Shown: positions 25,186-34,203, counted from the first letter of the stretch. The stretch is 57,260 nt of DNA from Alistipes sp. (GCA_021201825.1 JAJQED010000035.1:1-57260), one strand, 5' to 3'. Notes: a model not told the origin generated them from the letters alone. Translations and numbers: made by a program.

Positions 25186-26952
25186 TTATGAGTTGTAGTT
25201 GATCTTTATGTCCTTAATGCGCAGCTGCGGCGTAACCACGCCCCGGTAATGGTTCTCGACCACCGTGTAGCATACGTCCACCGGGCGGCCGCTGCGGATA
25301 TACTCGTAGTGCGACGGCTGTTGGAACGCGATGCACGAGATCGAGGTGTAAGGCTTCTCTTTCTGTATAAGCTCCATCCGCAGGTGTTCCAGCTCGGCGC
25401 CCACTAACTTGGCGTCACCGGGATTGCTCACTCCGCGGGTCATAAATATGGGGGCCGTATTGCCGGGGCCGAACGGCTGGAAGCGCGTAAGGTGTTCCCG
25501 GAATTTGGGTGTTATATCGCTGAGCAGAATGTGGCAGTCGATCTCCACCTGCGGCACCAACATCTCGTCGTCTATATTCTCCTCCACGTAGCGGTTGAAC
25601 CTGCGGGTGAACTCCTGCACGTTCTCGGGCTTCATCGTAAGGCCCGCCGCATACATGTGGCCGCCGAAGTTCTCGAGCAGGTCCGAACACGACTCTACGG
25701 CCTGGTAGAGGTCGAACCCGGGAACGCTCCGTGCCGAACCGGTCACAAGGCCGTTGCTCATCGTGAGCACCACGGTCGGTTTGTAATAGGTCTCTATCAA
25801 CCGTGAAGCCACGATACCCACGATCCCTTTCATCCACTTGGGATTGTAGACCACCGTACTCTTGGCGTTCTTCACCTCGGGATGCGACTCCACGTAGCGG
25901 TGCGCCTCGATGGTGACCGAGCGGTCTATGTTCTTGCGGTCGGAATTGAAGTCGTCGATGATGTTGCCGAACTGGCCGGCCGTGGCCGCATCCCGTTCGA
26001 TCATCAGTCCCACGGCGGCATGCCCCCCGGACGGGGAGGTGTTCTCCGCATCCTTGTCCACGGCCATCCTCCCGGCCGCGTTGATGCGCGGGCCGATCTT
26101 GAAGACGATGTCGTTGATGGTTATGTTCTGGTTCTCCAAACCGCAGATCTTTATTATCGAATGCAGCCCCTTGTTAGGCTTTTCGTTCAATCTTTTCAGC
26201 CCGTAGTAGGCCAGTATCCTATTCTCGCCCACCAGCGGCACTATGTCCGAAGCGATGCTCACCGCCGTAAGGTCCAGCAGCTTCTCGATCTCCGAGAACG
26301 GCAGGCCGTACTTCTGGCTGTAAGCCTGCACGAGTTTGAACCCTACCCCGCACCCCGACAGTTCGGTGAACGGATAGTTGCAGTCCTCACGCTTGGCGTC
26401 CAGCACCGCCACCGCATCCGGGATCGTATCCCCGGGCAGGTGGTGGTCGCAGATTATCACGTCGATGCCTTTCTGCCGGGCATAAAGCACTTTCTCAGTG
26501 GCCTTTATCCCGCAGTCCAGCGTGATGATCAGGGACACCCCTTTCCTTGCAGCATAATCTATCCCCTTGACCGAGACCCCGTATCCTTCGGTGTAGCGGT
26601 CGGGAATATAGAACATCAGGTCCTTATGGCCTTGCTGGCGTAAAAAAATGTAAACCAGCGCTACGGCCGTCGTTCCGTCTACGTCGTAGTCGCCGTAGAC
26701 CATGATCTTCTCCCCCTGGGTGAGGGCCTTGCGTATGCGCTCGACAGCCTTGTCCATGTCTTTCATAAGGAACGGGTCGTGCAGGTCCTCTAACCTCGGG
26801 TTGAAGAACCTTTCGGCCTCCTCCACCGTCCCTATGCCACGCTGAACGAGCAGGTTCCCGAGCACCGGGGGGATATCCAGCGCGGAGGCCAGTGTGGCCG
26901 CCGTGCCTGCATCGCCCTGGGCTTTGAGCACCCATTTCTTTGCAATAGGCAT
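25186..26952 (-). CDS. recJ: Single-stranded-DNA-specific exonuclease RecJ
   Basis: A 588-residue 5'-3' exonuclease on single-stranded DNA used in recombination and mismatch repair. The DHH domain carries MVYGDYDVDGTTAVALVYIFL (about 82-102), TLDCGIKA near 143 and VIICDHHLPGDTIPDAVAVLD near 161. The DHHA1 domain carries GGHMYAAGLTM near 430 and a C-terminal OB-like segment. Length is typical. It lies 120 bases downstream of lipB on the same strand. No separate promoter matching the consensus was seen, so it may be co-transcribed with lipA-lipB. Confidence 0.95.
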   Translation of the reverse strand: MPIAKKWVLKAQGDAGTAATLASALDIPPVLGNLLVQRGIGTVEEAERFFNPRLEDLHDPFLMKDMDKAVERIRKALTQGEKIMVYGDYDVDGTTAVALVYIFLRQQGHKDLMFYIPDRYTEGYGVSVKGIDYAARKGVSLIITLDCGIKATEKVLYARQKGIDVIICDHHLPGDTIPDAVAVLDAKREDCNYPFTELSGCGVGFKLVQAYSQKYGLPFSEIEKLLDLTAVSIASDIVPLVGENRILAYYGLKRLNEKPNKGLHSIIKICGLENQNITINDIVFKIGPRINAAGRMAVDKDAENTSPSGGHAAVGLMIERDAATAGQFGNIIDDFNSDRKNIDRSVTIEAHRYVESHPEVKNAKSTVVYNPKWMKGIVGIVASRLIETYYKPTVVLTMSNGLVTGSARSVPGFDLYQAVESCSDLLENFGGHMYAAGLTMKPENVQEFTRRFNRYVEENIDDEMLVPQVEIDCHILLSDITPKFREHLTRFQPFGPGNTAPIFMTRGVSNPGDAKLVGAELEHLRMELIQKEKPYTSISCIAFQQPSHYEYIRSGRPVDVCYTVVENHYRGVVTPQLRIKDIKINYNS

Positions 26953-27072
26953 AATTATTCGTTTTTATATTATTGATATTTCTTACCACTGGATGGAGGG
27001 ATGCGGCCGTACGCGAAACGACGCGGCAACTCCGTGCCCCGCCTGCGACGATAAGGTATGTAATTACTGTTC

Positions 27073-27771
27073 TCATACCGCCAGTTTTACGCCGAAGACC
27101 CCTGCGAATTCCCCTTTGAAAATTTCCTTTACCTCGCCCACGGTAATATCCCGCCCGGTCTCCCGGCAGAGCGAAGTGACCCCGCGGTCCGTAATGCCGC
27201 AGGGGTTGATATGGGCGAAATAGCCCAGATCGGTCGAGACGTTGAGCGCGAATCCGTGCATGGTAACGAACCTCGAACTGCGTACCCCGATGGCGCAGAT
27301 CTTGCGGGCGGGGAGGCCGTCGCCGGCTTCGAGCCACACGCCGGTGGCTCCCTCACAGCGGCCCGCCTCCACACCGTAGTGCGCAAGGGTACGTATTACG
27401 GCCTCCTCGAGCAGGTTGACATACTGTTTCAACCCAAGCCCGAGGGCCTCTATATCCATAACGGGATAACCCACCAACTGGCCGGGGCCGTGGTAGGTAA
27501 TGTCGCCCCCCCGGTCGTTCCTCACGAACCGGGCGCCAATACTGCGCAGGTACTGCTCGCTGGCGAGCAGGTTGGCCTCATCGCCGCTGCGCCCGAGGGT
27601 ATAGACATGGGGATGCTCACACAGGATAAGCACCGGGCCGCAGCCCCCGGCCGGGGCCGCCGCCCCGCCGGACTTGGCGCCGACCATGGCGTCGAACACC
27701 GAGCGCTGGAAATCCCAGCACCGCCCGTATTCCACCAGGCCCATATCCCTGTATCCGACCGTCCCGCTCAT
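27073..27771 (-). CDS. lipB: Octanoyltransferase (lipoate biosynthesis)
   Basis: A 232-residue cytosolic enzyme that moves the octanoyl group from acyl carrier protein to lipoyl domains of 2-oxoacid dehydrogenases and the glycine cleavage system. Family blocks are HPHVYTLGRSGDEANLL, NDRGGDITYHGPGQLVGYPVMDI (about 83-105) and ARKICAIGVRSSRFVTMHGFALNV. The catalytic Cys is in INPCGITDRGVTSL near 190, and the Lys in RKICAIG near 150. It starts 6 bases after lipA, so the two form an operon covering both steps of lipoate assembly. Confidence 0.96.
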   Translation of the reverse strand: MSGTVGYRDMGLVEYGRCWDFQRSVFDAMVGAKSGGAAAPAGGCGPVLILCEHPHVYTLGRSGDEANLLASEQYLRSIGARFVRNDRGGDITYHGPGQLVGYPVMDIEALGLGLKQYVNLLEEAVIRTLAHYGVEAGRCEGATGVWLEAGDGLPARKICAIGVRSSRFVTMHGFALNVSTDLGYFAHINPCGITDRGVTSLCRETGRDITVGEVKEIFKGEFAGVFGVKLAV

Positions 27772-27777
27772 TTATAT

Positions 27778-28671
27778 TCAGTCTGCTTTATCTTCCTTAA
27801 CGCATTTGCCGAGCGCCTGCTCGGCCATGTATGACGAACGCACCAGCGGCGCGCTTGCCACATAAGAGAACCCCCTTTCGAGGGCCTCCTCCCGGTAATA
27901 GGCGAACACCTCGGGGTCCACATATTCCGCTACGGGCCAATGTCCGGCCGTGGGCTGCAGGTACTGCCCTACGGTGAGTATCGAACATCCGGCCTGCCGC
28001 AGGTCGTCCATGGTGGCCAGCACCTCGTCCCGGCTTTCGCCCAACCCCACCATAAGGCCGCTCTTGGCCGTATGGCCACGGTGGGCTATAAGCTCCAGCA
28101 CTGCGAGGCTCCGCCGGTAATCCGCGTTGCTGCGGACCTGCGGCGTAAGCCGCCCGACCGTCTCCATGTTGTGCCCCGTGATGTCGGGACCGGCCTCGAG
28201 CACCGTATCCAGCAGCTCCGTCCGCCCCTGCATATCGGGTATAAGGACCTCCACCGTGGTACCGGGATTCTCCCGGCGCACGGCCCGGATCACCTGGGCC
28301 CACTGCCCGGCGCCCCCGTCTGCAAGGTCGTCCCTCGTAACGGAAGTGACCACCGCGTGGCGTAGGCCCATCAGGGCCACCGACCGGGCTACATGCCCCG
28401 GCTCCCGGCCGTCCGGCGGGAGGGGCCGCCCCGTTTTGGTCGCGCAAAAGCGGCAGCTTCGGGTACAAACCTCACCCAGGATCATGAACGTCGCCGTCCC
28501 CCGGCCCCAGCACTCGGCCTTGTTCGGGCACATGCCGCTGCTGCAAATAGTGTTCAGCGAATGGCGCCGCACGATCCCCGCAACCCCGGCGAACCCGCCG
28601 CCCGAGCGCAAACTCACCTTTAGCCACTGCGGTTTTACCCGTGACTTCGCCTTGCCGTGTTCCCTGGACAC
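27778..28671 (-). CDS. lipA: Lipoyl synthase
   Basis: A radical-SAM enzyme that inserts two sulfur atoms into protein-bound octanoyl groups. The sacrificial cluster ligands are CSSGMCPNKAEC (CX4CX5C). The radical-SAM cluster is CTRSCRFC (CX3CX2C), and the C-terminal RSSY motif is present in LVRSSYMAE. I place the start at the GTG at 28671 (VSREHGKAK), giving 297 residues, normal for LipA. The frame stays open to 28914, but that extension would overlap the divergent peptidase gene, and no family similarity is seen there. A -7 box lies just upstream of the GTG. Confidence 0.93.
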   Translation of the reverse strand: MSREHGKAKSRVKPQWLKVSLRSGGGFAGVAGIVRRHSLNTICSSGMCPNKAECWGRGTATFMILGEVCTRSCRFCATKTGRPLPPDGREPGHVARSVALMGLRHAVVTSVTRDDLADGGAGQWAQVIRAVRRENPGTTVEVLIPDMQGRTELLDTVLEAGPDITGHNMETVGRLTPQVRSNADYRRSLAVLELIAHRGHTAKSGLMVGLGESRDEVLATMDDLRQAGCSILTVGQYLQPTAGHWPVAEYVDPEVFAYYREEALERGFSYVASAPLVRSSYMAEQALGKCVKEDKAD

Positions 28672-28696
28672 TATATCGGTAGTTTTACTATTGTTA

Positions 28697-28704
28697 CAAA
28701 TGTA
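28697..28704 (-). promoter_or_regulatory. -7 box of lipA-lipB
   Basis: TACATTTG on the minus strand, 25 bases before the GTG start. It supports that start because it lies inside the longer open frame. Confidence 0.5.
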
Positions 28705-28749
28705 GCAATTTTTCAGATAGGATTTTTCGGACCCCTTGTGATTTTTACG

Positions 28750-28757
28750 TATCTTTA
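28750..28757 (+). promoter_or_regulatory. -7 box very close to the M23 peptidase start
   Basis: TATCTTTA with TTTC 21 bases upstream. It ends 5 bases before the ATG at 28763, so transcription would begin at or near the start codon. Confidence 0.4.
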
Positions 28758-28762
28758 ACGCC

Positions 28763-30124
28763 ATGTTAAAAAAAAGAGGAAATTTGTTCGTCGGGGTGGC
28801 TCTGGTGGCTCTCCTGGCGGTATTCCTCCTGTGGAGGGGGATCGGCAAAAGCAGTAAGGGGGAGGACTTTGCACAGGTCGAGATGGAAGCCACGGCCGAC
28901 CTTTTGTACGGCATAGACTATACGGGTTACGGCATGGACGAGGGGGTGATCGAGCGCGGCCAGACCATCTCGAACATCTTCCAGCGCTACGGGGTTTCGC
29001 CGGCCGTGGTGGACCGCACGGCAAAGGCGGCGGACAGCGTTTTCAGCCTCCGCAACATACGCGCGGGGAACAACTATACGGTGTTCCTCACGCAGGATTC
29101 GATCCCGCGGCTGGCCCATTTCGTTTACGAACACAACCTCACGGAGTTCCTGGTGATCTCGTTCGAGGAAGATTCCGTCATTGTACGTAAAGAGCTGAAA
29201 GACATACACCTGGAGCGGCAGATCCGCACCGGGGAGATCAACTCTTCGCTGTGGAACGCCGTAGTGGGCGGCGGTATGCCCGCCTCGCTGGCTACGGAAC
29301 TCGAGGAGGTGTACCAGTGGACGGTCGATTTCTTCGGGCTGCAAAAACAGGACAGGTTCACGGTGATTTACGACGAGAAATACGTGGATACGACCAGCGT
29401 TGGCGTGGGGCGTATATGGGGAGCTGTATTTACCCACAGCGGCAAGGATTACTACGCCATCCCGTTCGACCAGGACGGCAAGGTCACCTACTGGGACGAG
29501 CAGGGCAACAGCCTGCGCAAGGCGATGCTCAAGGCCCCGCTCAAATACAGCCGCATCTCCTCGCGGTTCTCGCCGGCAAGGATGCACCCTGTGCACAGGG
29601 TCGTCCGTCCGCATTACGGCGTGGACTATGCCGCCCCTGCCGGAACGGAAGTTTATGCGGTTGCCGACGGCACCGTGTCTTTCCGGGGCTGGGATAGCAA
29701 AGGAGGCGGCAATACGCTGAAAATAAGGCATAATTCGCAGCTCGAGACCGGCTATCTGCACCTGCGGGGTTATGCGCCGGGAATCGTAGCGGGCAAGCGT
29801 GTGAACCAGGGCGACCTGATCGGGTACGTGGGCAGTACGGGCACCGCTACGGGGCCGCACTTGGACTACCGGGTGTGGGTGAACGGTAAGCCGGTGGACC
29901 CCCTGAAGATGACTTCCGAACCCGCCGAACCCATCTCGAGCGCCAATATCGACCGTTTTATGGCCGTGCGGGACCTGGTGATGGCCGAGCTTCGTGGGGA
30001 GCTGCCGGACTCGCTCCGGATAACCGACCTGTCGCAGATAACGGTACCTGCCGCAGACTCCACATCAGTGCAGATTAACGGCAGTACTGCTTCCCCGGCC
30101 GATTCCGCGGCCACGGAACAATAG
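28763..30124 (+). CDS. M23-family peptidoglycan metallopeptidase, membrane anchored
   Basis: A 453-residue predicted cell-wall hydrolase. An N-terminal signal anchor (LFVGVALVALLAVFLLW) precedes a region with a LysM/OapA-like stretch (GVIERGQTISNIFQRYGVSPAVVDR, about 59-83). A linker domain follows, then the M23 domain (about 275-395). Visible ligands are HYGVD (H284, D288) and GYLHL. The third site reads GPHLDYR (H366, D368), with Asp where most M23 enzymes have the second His of HxH. I believe this form is common in Bacteroidota. The Ser/Thr-rich tail is likely disordered. It heads a plus-strand gene run that includes the yhbP-like gene, the epimerase and ispD. Confidence 0.9.
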   Translation: MLKKRGNLFVGVALVALLAVFLLWRGIGKSSKGEDFAQVEMEATADLLYGIDYTGYGMDEGVIERGQTISNIFQRYGVSPAVVDRTAKAADSVFSLRNIRAGNNYTVFLTQDSIPRLAHFVYEHNLTEFLVISFEEDSVIVRKELKDIHLERQIRTGEINSSLWNAVVGGGMPASLATELEEVYQWTVDFFGLQKQDRFTVIYDEKYVDTTSVGVGRIWGAVFTHSGKDYYAIPFDQDGKVTYWDEQGNSLRKAMLKAPLKYSRISSRFSPARMHPVHRVVRPHYGVDYAAPAGTEVYAVADGTVSFRGWDSKGGGNTLKIRHNSQLETGYLHLRGYAPGIVAGKRVNQGDLIGYVGSTGTATGPHLDYRVWVNGKPVDPLKMTSEPAEPISSANIDRFMAVRDLVMAELRGELPDSLRITDLSQITVPAADSTSVQINGSTASPADSAATEQ

Positions 30125-30166
30125 CCGTCTGTACATTTACAAATCACCCGGATCTTATCCTTGAAT

Positions 30167-30586
30167 ATGTCCGTACCTTCTCCCATACTCCGGTTTATCC
30201 GAAAGCACCACGTGCTGACCCTCGCCACACAGGGTCCCGAGGGGCTATGGTGTGCGAATATGTTCTACGCCTACCTGCCGGATAGCAACCTGCTGGTTTT
30301 CACCTCCGAAGACAAGACGCGCCATGTCCGGGAGATGACGGCCGACCCCCGGGTGGCCGCGTCGATAGTGCTGGAGACCCGCACGGTGGGGCGCGTACAG
30401 GGGCTCCAGATAACCGGCACCGTTTACCGCGACCCGGGCGATATTGGGGCTTTGGCGGTATACCTGAAGCGGTTCCCCTATGCGGCCGTCGCCGACCTGC
30501 ACCTGTGGGTTCTGGAACCCGGCTGGATGAAGCTGACGGACAACACCCTCGGTTTCGGCAAAAAAATTGTGTGGGACCGGGTTTGA
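30167..30586 (+). CDS. YhbP-like (UPF0306) flavin-binding-fold protein
   Basis: A 139-residue small protein of the split-barrel FMN-binding fold. It resembles E. coli YhbP throughout: HHVLTLATQGPEGLWCANMFYAYL (about 13-36), TSEDKTRHVREM (about 46-57), GRVQGLQITGTV and the closing LTDNTLGFGKKIVWDRV. Function is unknown; members are related to pyridoxamine phosphate oxidases but lack a known substrate. I use the ATG at 30167; a TTG two codons earlier is also in frame. It is close behind the M23 gene and 25 bases before the epimerase gene. Confidence 0.88.
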   Translation: MSVPSPILRFIRKHHVLTLATQGPEGLWCANMFYAYLPDSNLLVFTSEDKTRHVREMTADPRVAASIVLETRTVGRVQGLQITGTVYRDPGDIGALAVYLKRFPYAAVADLHLWVLEPGWMKLTDNTLGFGKKIVWDRV

Positions 30587-30611
30587 ACCCCGCATAAACC
30601 GCACAACCGCA

Positions 30612-31730
30612 ATGAAAGAATACCCTCCAATCCGTATCGACCATCCGGCCCCGGCCAACGGTAACCCGGTAGCCCCGGGTGATCACGCGACTTGCGGCAC
30701 GGACACCGCTAAGCGCATCGTCGTGACCGGGGCGAGCGGGATGCTCGGCTCCTACCTGCTCGGGGAACTGCTCTCACGGGGATATACCGATATAACCATC
30801 GCCCTGCGCTCGCTCGTGGGCCTGGAGAAGATCAGGGAGATCTGGCGGGCGGAGGGCTACCCGTTCGACCCGGCGAGGCTCGATATCGCCCCGTTCCGCC
30901 CGAGCAACCCCGATGAGCTGGCGGAGGCTATGCAGGGGGCCGACGTAGTGTTCAACTGTGCGGGCGAAGTGGCTATCGGGGGCAGGGACCGCGAAGAATT
31001 GATACAAACAAACGTCTCCATAACCCGCACGGTGACCGGGGCGGCCATGGCGGCGGATGCCGGCCTGCTGGTCCACGTCAGTTCCGTAGCGGCTCTTCTG
31101 CCGACAGCCGGAGGCCGCATTGACTCGAGTTGCCGGCCGGGATTCTCCGGTCAGGGGAGCGGTTACGCCGAGAGCAAATATCTTTCGGAGCTGGAAGTAG
31201 TTCAGGCCGCGGCCCGGGGCTTACGGACGGTCACCGTCAATCCTGTTACTATCCTCGGGTGGAGTGCATCTCGCATCAGCGGGAGCGGGGCTATACTTCC
31301 CGTGCTGGCCGCGCGTATCCCGGTCTATCCCACCGGGGTGACCGGTTGGGTGGACGCCCGCGACGTGGCCCGGGCCATGGTACTGCTGGCCGGGTGCGCC
31401 GAGGCTACGGGCAGGCGCTTCGTACTCTCATCCTGCAATATGCCTTTCAAGAAATTCCTGGCGGAGGGTTGCCGGGTCACGGGCCGCAAGCCCCCGCGCA
31501 CCCACCTCCCGCAGAGGGCCGCCAAAGCCGCCTCGGCGGTGGAAAAGATCGTATGCCGTATGACCCGGCGCCAGCCGCTGCTGACACCCGAAATGGTCTC
31601 CGTTCTTTACGGCAAACATTATTACGACGGCGAAGAAATCAAAAAATACGTTAATTTTGAATATTCTTCCCTCTCCGATACGGTGCAGAGGCTCGTGGGG
31701 CTCTACCTGCGGACAAGGGAAGAGCAGTGA
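30612..31730 (+). CDS. NAD(P)-dependent epimerase/dehydratase family protein
   Basis: A 372-residue extended short-chain dehydrogenase. After a 35-residue N-terminal extension of no recognisable domain comes the nucleotide loop VVTGASGMLGSYLLGELL, then NCAGEVAIGG, VHVSSVAAL (catalytic Ser region) and SGYAESKYLSELEV (YxxxK). The substrate is unknown. The C-terminal third (KKFLAEGCRVTGRKPPRTHLPQRAAKAASAVEKIVCRMTRRQPLLTPEMV) resembles 3-beta-HSD-like and dihydroflavonol-reductase-like members. Start at the ATG at 30612. It sits between the yhbP-like gene and ispD in one run of genes, with no evident shared pathway. Confidence 0.85.
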   Translation: MKEYPPIRIDHPAPANGNPVAPGDHATCGTDTAKRIVVTGASGMLGSYLLGELLSRGYTDITIALRSLVGLEKIREIWRAEGYPFDPARLDIAPFRPSNPDELAEAMQGADVVFNCAGEVAIGGRDREELIQTNVSITRTVTGAAMAADAGLLVHVSSVAALLPTAGGRIDSSCRPGFSGQGSGYAESKYLSELEVVQAAARGLRTVTVNPVTILGWSASRISGSGAILPVLAARIPVYPTGVTGWVDARDVARAMVLLAGCAEATGRRFVLSSCNMPFKKFLAEGCRVTGRKPPRTHLPQRAAKAASAVEKIVCRMTRRQPLLTPEMVSVLYGKHYYDGEEIKKYVNFEYSSLSDTVQRLVGLYLRTREEQ

Positions 31731-31752
31731 CGGAAATTAACCCGGAGCAGGT

Positions 31753-32442
31753 TTGGGAAAGGACACAACGGCTGTACTTATCGTAGCTGGCGGCAGCGGC
31801 ACCCGGATGGGCGGTCCGTTGCCCAAGCAGTTCATAGACCTGTGCGGTAAGCCGGTGATCGTCCATACGGTGGAACGGTTCCGCGACGCCCTCCCCGAGG
31901 CGAGGATATATATAGCGCTGGGCGAGGGTATGGAGCAGTTGTGGGAGCGGGCGGCCGTGCAGTATGAATTGCTGCGGGAATGCAGGGTGTGCCGGGGCGG
32001 GCGGACCCGCTTCGAGACGGTCCGCAATTCGCTGGCCGCAATCAGCCCGTGCGACATTGTGCTGGTGCACGATGCGGTGAGGCCGCTGGTGCCTTTGGAG
32101 GTTATACGGGATGTTGTCCGTGTGGCCCGGGAACACGGGGCGGCGATACCGGTGGTAACACCCACCGATTCTTTCCGCATTGTTATGGACGGCGAACGGT
32201 CGGAACCGTTGGACCGTGCTCGGCTTCGGGCGGTGCAGACCCCGCAGGGGTTCCGTTACGACCTGCTGAAACAAGCTTACGGGCAGCCGTACCGCGACAC
32301 TTTCACGGATGACGCGCAGGTCGTCGAAGCCCTGGGCCACCGGGTGGCGCTGTGTGACGGCTCGCCGGAAAACATAAAGATAACCTACCCTGCGGATATA
32401 GCCGTTGCGTCCGCTGTCTTAGTGCAGGCAGCCCCTGAATAA
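31753..32442 (+). CDS. ispD: 2-C-methyl-D-erythritol 4-phosphate cytidylyltransferase
   Basis: A 229-residue enzyme of the MEP isoprenoid pathway that couples CTP with MEP to CDP-ME. Signatures are LIVAGGSGTRMGGPLPKQFI at residues 9-28, LVHDAVRPLV near 100, and RDTFTDDAQVVEALG near 178. The start must be the TTG at 31753: an in-frame TAA lies at 31738-31740, no ATG or GTG occurs between, and GGAGCAGG sits just upstream. It begins 22 bases after the epimerase gene and is followed after 2 bases by the PH-like membrane protein gene. Confidence 0.94.
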   Translation: MGKDTTAVLIVAGGSGTRMGGPLPKQFIDLCGKPVIVHTVERFRDALPEARIYIALGEGMEQLWERAAVQYELLRECRVCRGGRTRFETVRNSLAAISPCDIVLVHDAVRPLVPLEVIRDVVRVAREHGAAIPVVTPTDSFRIVMDGERSEPLDRARLRAVQTPQGFRYDLLKQAYGQPYRDTFTDDAQVVEALGHRVALCDGSPENIKITYPADIAVASAVLVQAAPE

Positions 32443-32444
32443 GT

Positions 32445-32966
32445 ATGGAAGCCAGGTTCGGATATAAACGCGATAAACTCAGCAAGCGGCTGACGGCGCT
32501 TTACATTGTGGCCGTTGCGGCCGCTGTGGCCGTACTCCTCTTCCTGACCGAACCGGGGTACATGCAGGCCTGGCTGCTGACGGTGCTTGCCGCGGTGGTC
32601 GCGCTCTATATACTGTCGATACCGCGCTATGTCAAGGTCGACGACGATTACCTGGAGATTCACTGCGTTGTGGAAATGACCCGTATCGACCTGCGGGACA
32701 TCGTGACCATCCGCGAGGCCGCTCCGGGGGAGTACGGCCGCAGGCTGTTGTGTGTGTTGGGAAGTTTCGGGTTCTTCGGCTATTACGGCTACTGGCTGGA
32801 TTACCGGGAATGGGACCTGGTAAAGGTCTATGCAACCGAACGCAGGCGCCTTGTGGTGATCGAAGATATTTACGAGCAACGATACCTGATCTCCTGCCGT
32901 GAGGCCCAGCGCCTTATAGCCACGGTCGAACACGCCCGCGAACTGCGCCTGCGGGAAAAACACTGA
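32445..32966 (+). CDS. Unknown membrane protein, two helices plus PH-like domain
   Basis: A 173-residue protein. Two membrane segments (about 17-35 and 40-58) are followed by a mostly beta soluble part. It begins PRYVKVDDDYLEIHCVVEMTRIDLRDIVTI and ends in a predicted helix (SCREAQRLIATVEHARELRL). The pattern of a short hairpin followed by a strand-rich domain ending in a helix fits the bacterial PH-like families, but I could not identify the family. It starts 2 bases after ispD and ends the operon. It resembles one half of the protein encoded at 37938-38858. Confidence 0.75.
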   Translation: MEARFGYKRDKLSKRLTALYIVAVAAAVAVLLFLTEPGYMQAWLLTVLAAVVALYILSIPRYVKVDDDYLEIHCVVEMTRIDLRDIVTIREAAPGEYGRRLLCVLGSFGFFGYYGYWLDYREWDLVKVYATERRRLVVIEDIYEQRYLISCREAQRLIATVEHARELRLREKH

Positions 32967-33057
32967 CCCGGCGGACGGGTTGGCGGTCCGTATCGCCCCA
33001 GTGTTCTATCCGGGAAATGTCATACTGGGGTTTGTAGGAGAGATAGAAATTGCGATT

Positions 33058-33240
33058 CCAGTTAGATTGCAACGTCGCTCCGCTCCTCGCAATGACGTTT
33101 CTTTTCCCGTCATTGCGAGGGCTATAAGCCCGAAGCAATCTCGGTCCTTGCCTTCCAAGTAAGATTGCCGCGTCGCTCCGCTCCCCGCAATGACGGTAGG
33201 GGTTACAAAGATTTCTTCGCCCCTTTATTCTCGCAATTAC
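33058..33240. repeat. Family B repeat cluster
   Basis: Units with centres AACGTCGCTCCGCTCCTC, GAGGGCTATAAGCCCGAA and CGCGTCGCTCCGCTCCCC. The orientation is opposite to most clusters further left. The gap 32967-33844 holds repeats only. Confidence 0.8.
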
Positions 33241-33270
33241 AGTTGTTAAAGCCTTGCGAATCATCCATTC

Positions 33271-33453
33271 ATTTCTTCTCCACCTTTTGAGCAGGCAAAA
33301 GGTGGAACCAAAACCTGCCGCTGCCATCTCCACGGCGTTGCTTCCGGGAACTTCCCGTGCTACATGGTAGCCCGGGTGATTTCCCTCCCGCAACTTGTTT
33401 CCGTGTCAATGGTACAGCGGATGTTATTCCCGGCTTTGCCGGGACAGGAGATT
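33271..33453 (-). repeat. Family A repeat, divergent copy 9
   Basis: The most diverged copy. Read on the plus strand, the terminal stem is CCACCTTTTG/CAAAAGGTGG instead of CCACTTTTG/CAAAAGTGG. The small hairpin is GCTAC/GTAGC instead of ACTAC/GTAGT. Both changes keep pairing. The CCCGG hairpin is unchanged, while the GACACC...GGTGTC pair is largely lost. Confidence 0.85.
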
Positions 33454-33489
33454 TCTCCGGGTTCCACCAGTTCGGAATGACAGGTTCTC

Positions 33490-33625
33490 TTTCCCGTCAT
33501 TGCCAATGTCAGTGAAGCAATCCCTCCCTCTCCGTCATTGCGAGGGCTGAAAGCCCGAAGCAATCTCGTTCCTTGCGTTTCCAATTAAGATTGCCGCGTC
33601 GCTCCGCTCCTCGCATTGACGGTAG
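33490..33625. repeat. Family B repeat cluster
   Basis: Units with the centres CAATGTCAGTGAA, GAGGGCTGAAAGCCCGAA and CGCGTCGCTCCGCTCCTC, again in the reverse orientation. Confidence 0.8.
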
Positions 33626-33772
33626 GGGCGGCTTCGGCAAGATTGGAACTGTCCGCGTTCCCGGTTTCTCGGGAGGGGGGTATGCGTTAAGAAAAATTAT
33701 ACCGTCCGGGAACCAATGCACGGGCAGCAACGAAAAAGTATCGGAGAAAAACATTGATACGACCGTCATTCG

Positions 33773-33805
33773 GACAAGCAAAAGTGTAAAAAGCGAACGC
33801 TTTTC
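33773..33805 (-). terminator. Possible terminator for panC-panD, next to a family A remnant
   Basis: The stem AAAAGCG/CGCTTTT at 33790-33805 is followed on the minus strand by TTTTTACAC. The adjoining GGACAAGCAAAAGTG matches the end of family A and is probably a remnant. The rest of 33626-33844 shows nothing else. Confidence 0.4.
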
Positions 33806-33844
33806 ACCGAAATAAAAATAAATACTAGAAACCCCGACAGGACT

Positions 33845-34198
33845 TTATTTTACCAGCCGGTTGGTGGCGGTGTCGGGGAAGACGATCCAGGGGCTGAACC
33901 TTTTGGCCGCCTCGAAGTCCATGCGGGCATAGGAGATAATTATAACCACGTCGCCGACCGCGGCCTTGCGGGCCGCCGGACCGTTGAGGCATACGCACCC
34001 GCTGCCCCGCTCGCCCTTGATGATATAGGTCTCCAGCCGTTCGCCGTTGTTTGCGTTGACCACCTGCACTTTTTCGCCGGGGATCATATTGGCCGCATCG
34101 AGCAGGTCTTCGTCGATAGTGATGCTACCCACGTAGTTGAGGTTGGCCTCCGTGATGGTGGCCCTGTGTATCTTGGATTTCAAAACTTCTATTTCCAT
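33845..34198 (-). CDS. panD: Aspartate 1-decarboxylase
   Basis: A 117-residue proenzyme that makes beta-alanine from aspartate for pantothenate synthesis. The self-cleavage site is visible in [13 protein letters not shown]: Gly24-Ser25, where Ser becomes the pyruvoyl group. [40 protein letters not shown] follows, typical of the family. Length is normal. It starts 5 bases after panC, and the two enzymes supply and then use beta-alanine. Confidence 0.96.
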   Translation of the reverse strand: MEIEVLKSKIHRATITEANLNYVGSITIDEDLLDAANMIPGEKVQVVNANNGERLETYIIKGERGSGCVCLNGPAARKAAVGDVVIIISYARMDFEAAKRFSPWIVFPDTATNRLVK

Positions 34199-34203
34199 CG
34201 CTC

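Noticed and set aside
27778-28914. The long form of lipA starting at 28914
   Set aside because: It would overlap the divergent peptidase gene by about 150 bases and add 81 residues without family similarity. The GTG at 28671 with a -7 box upstream fits better.
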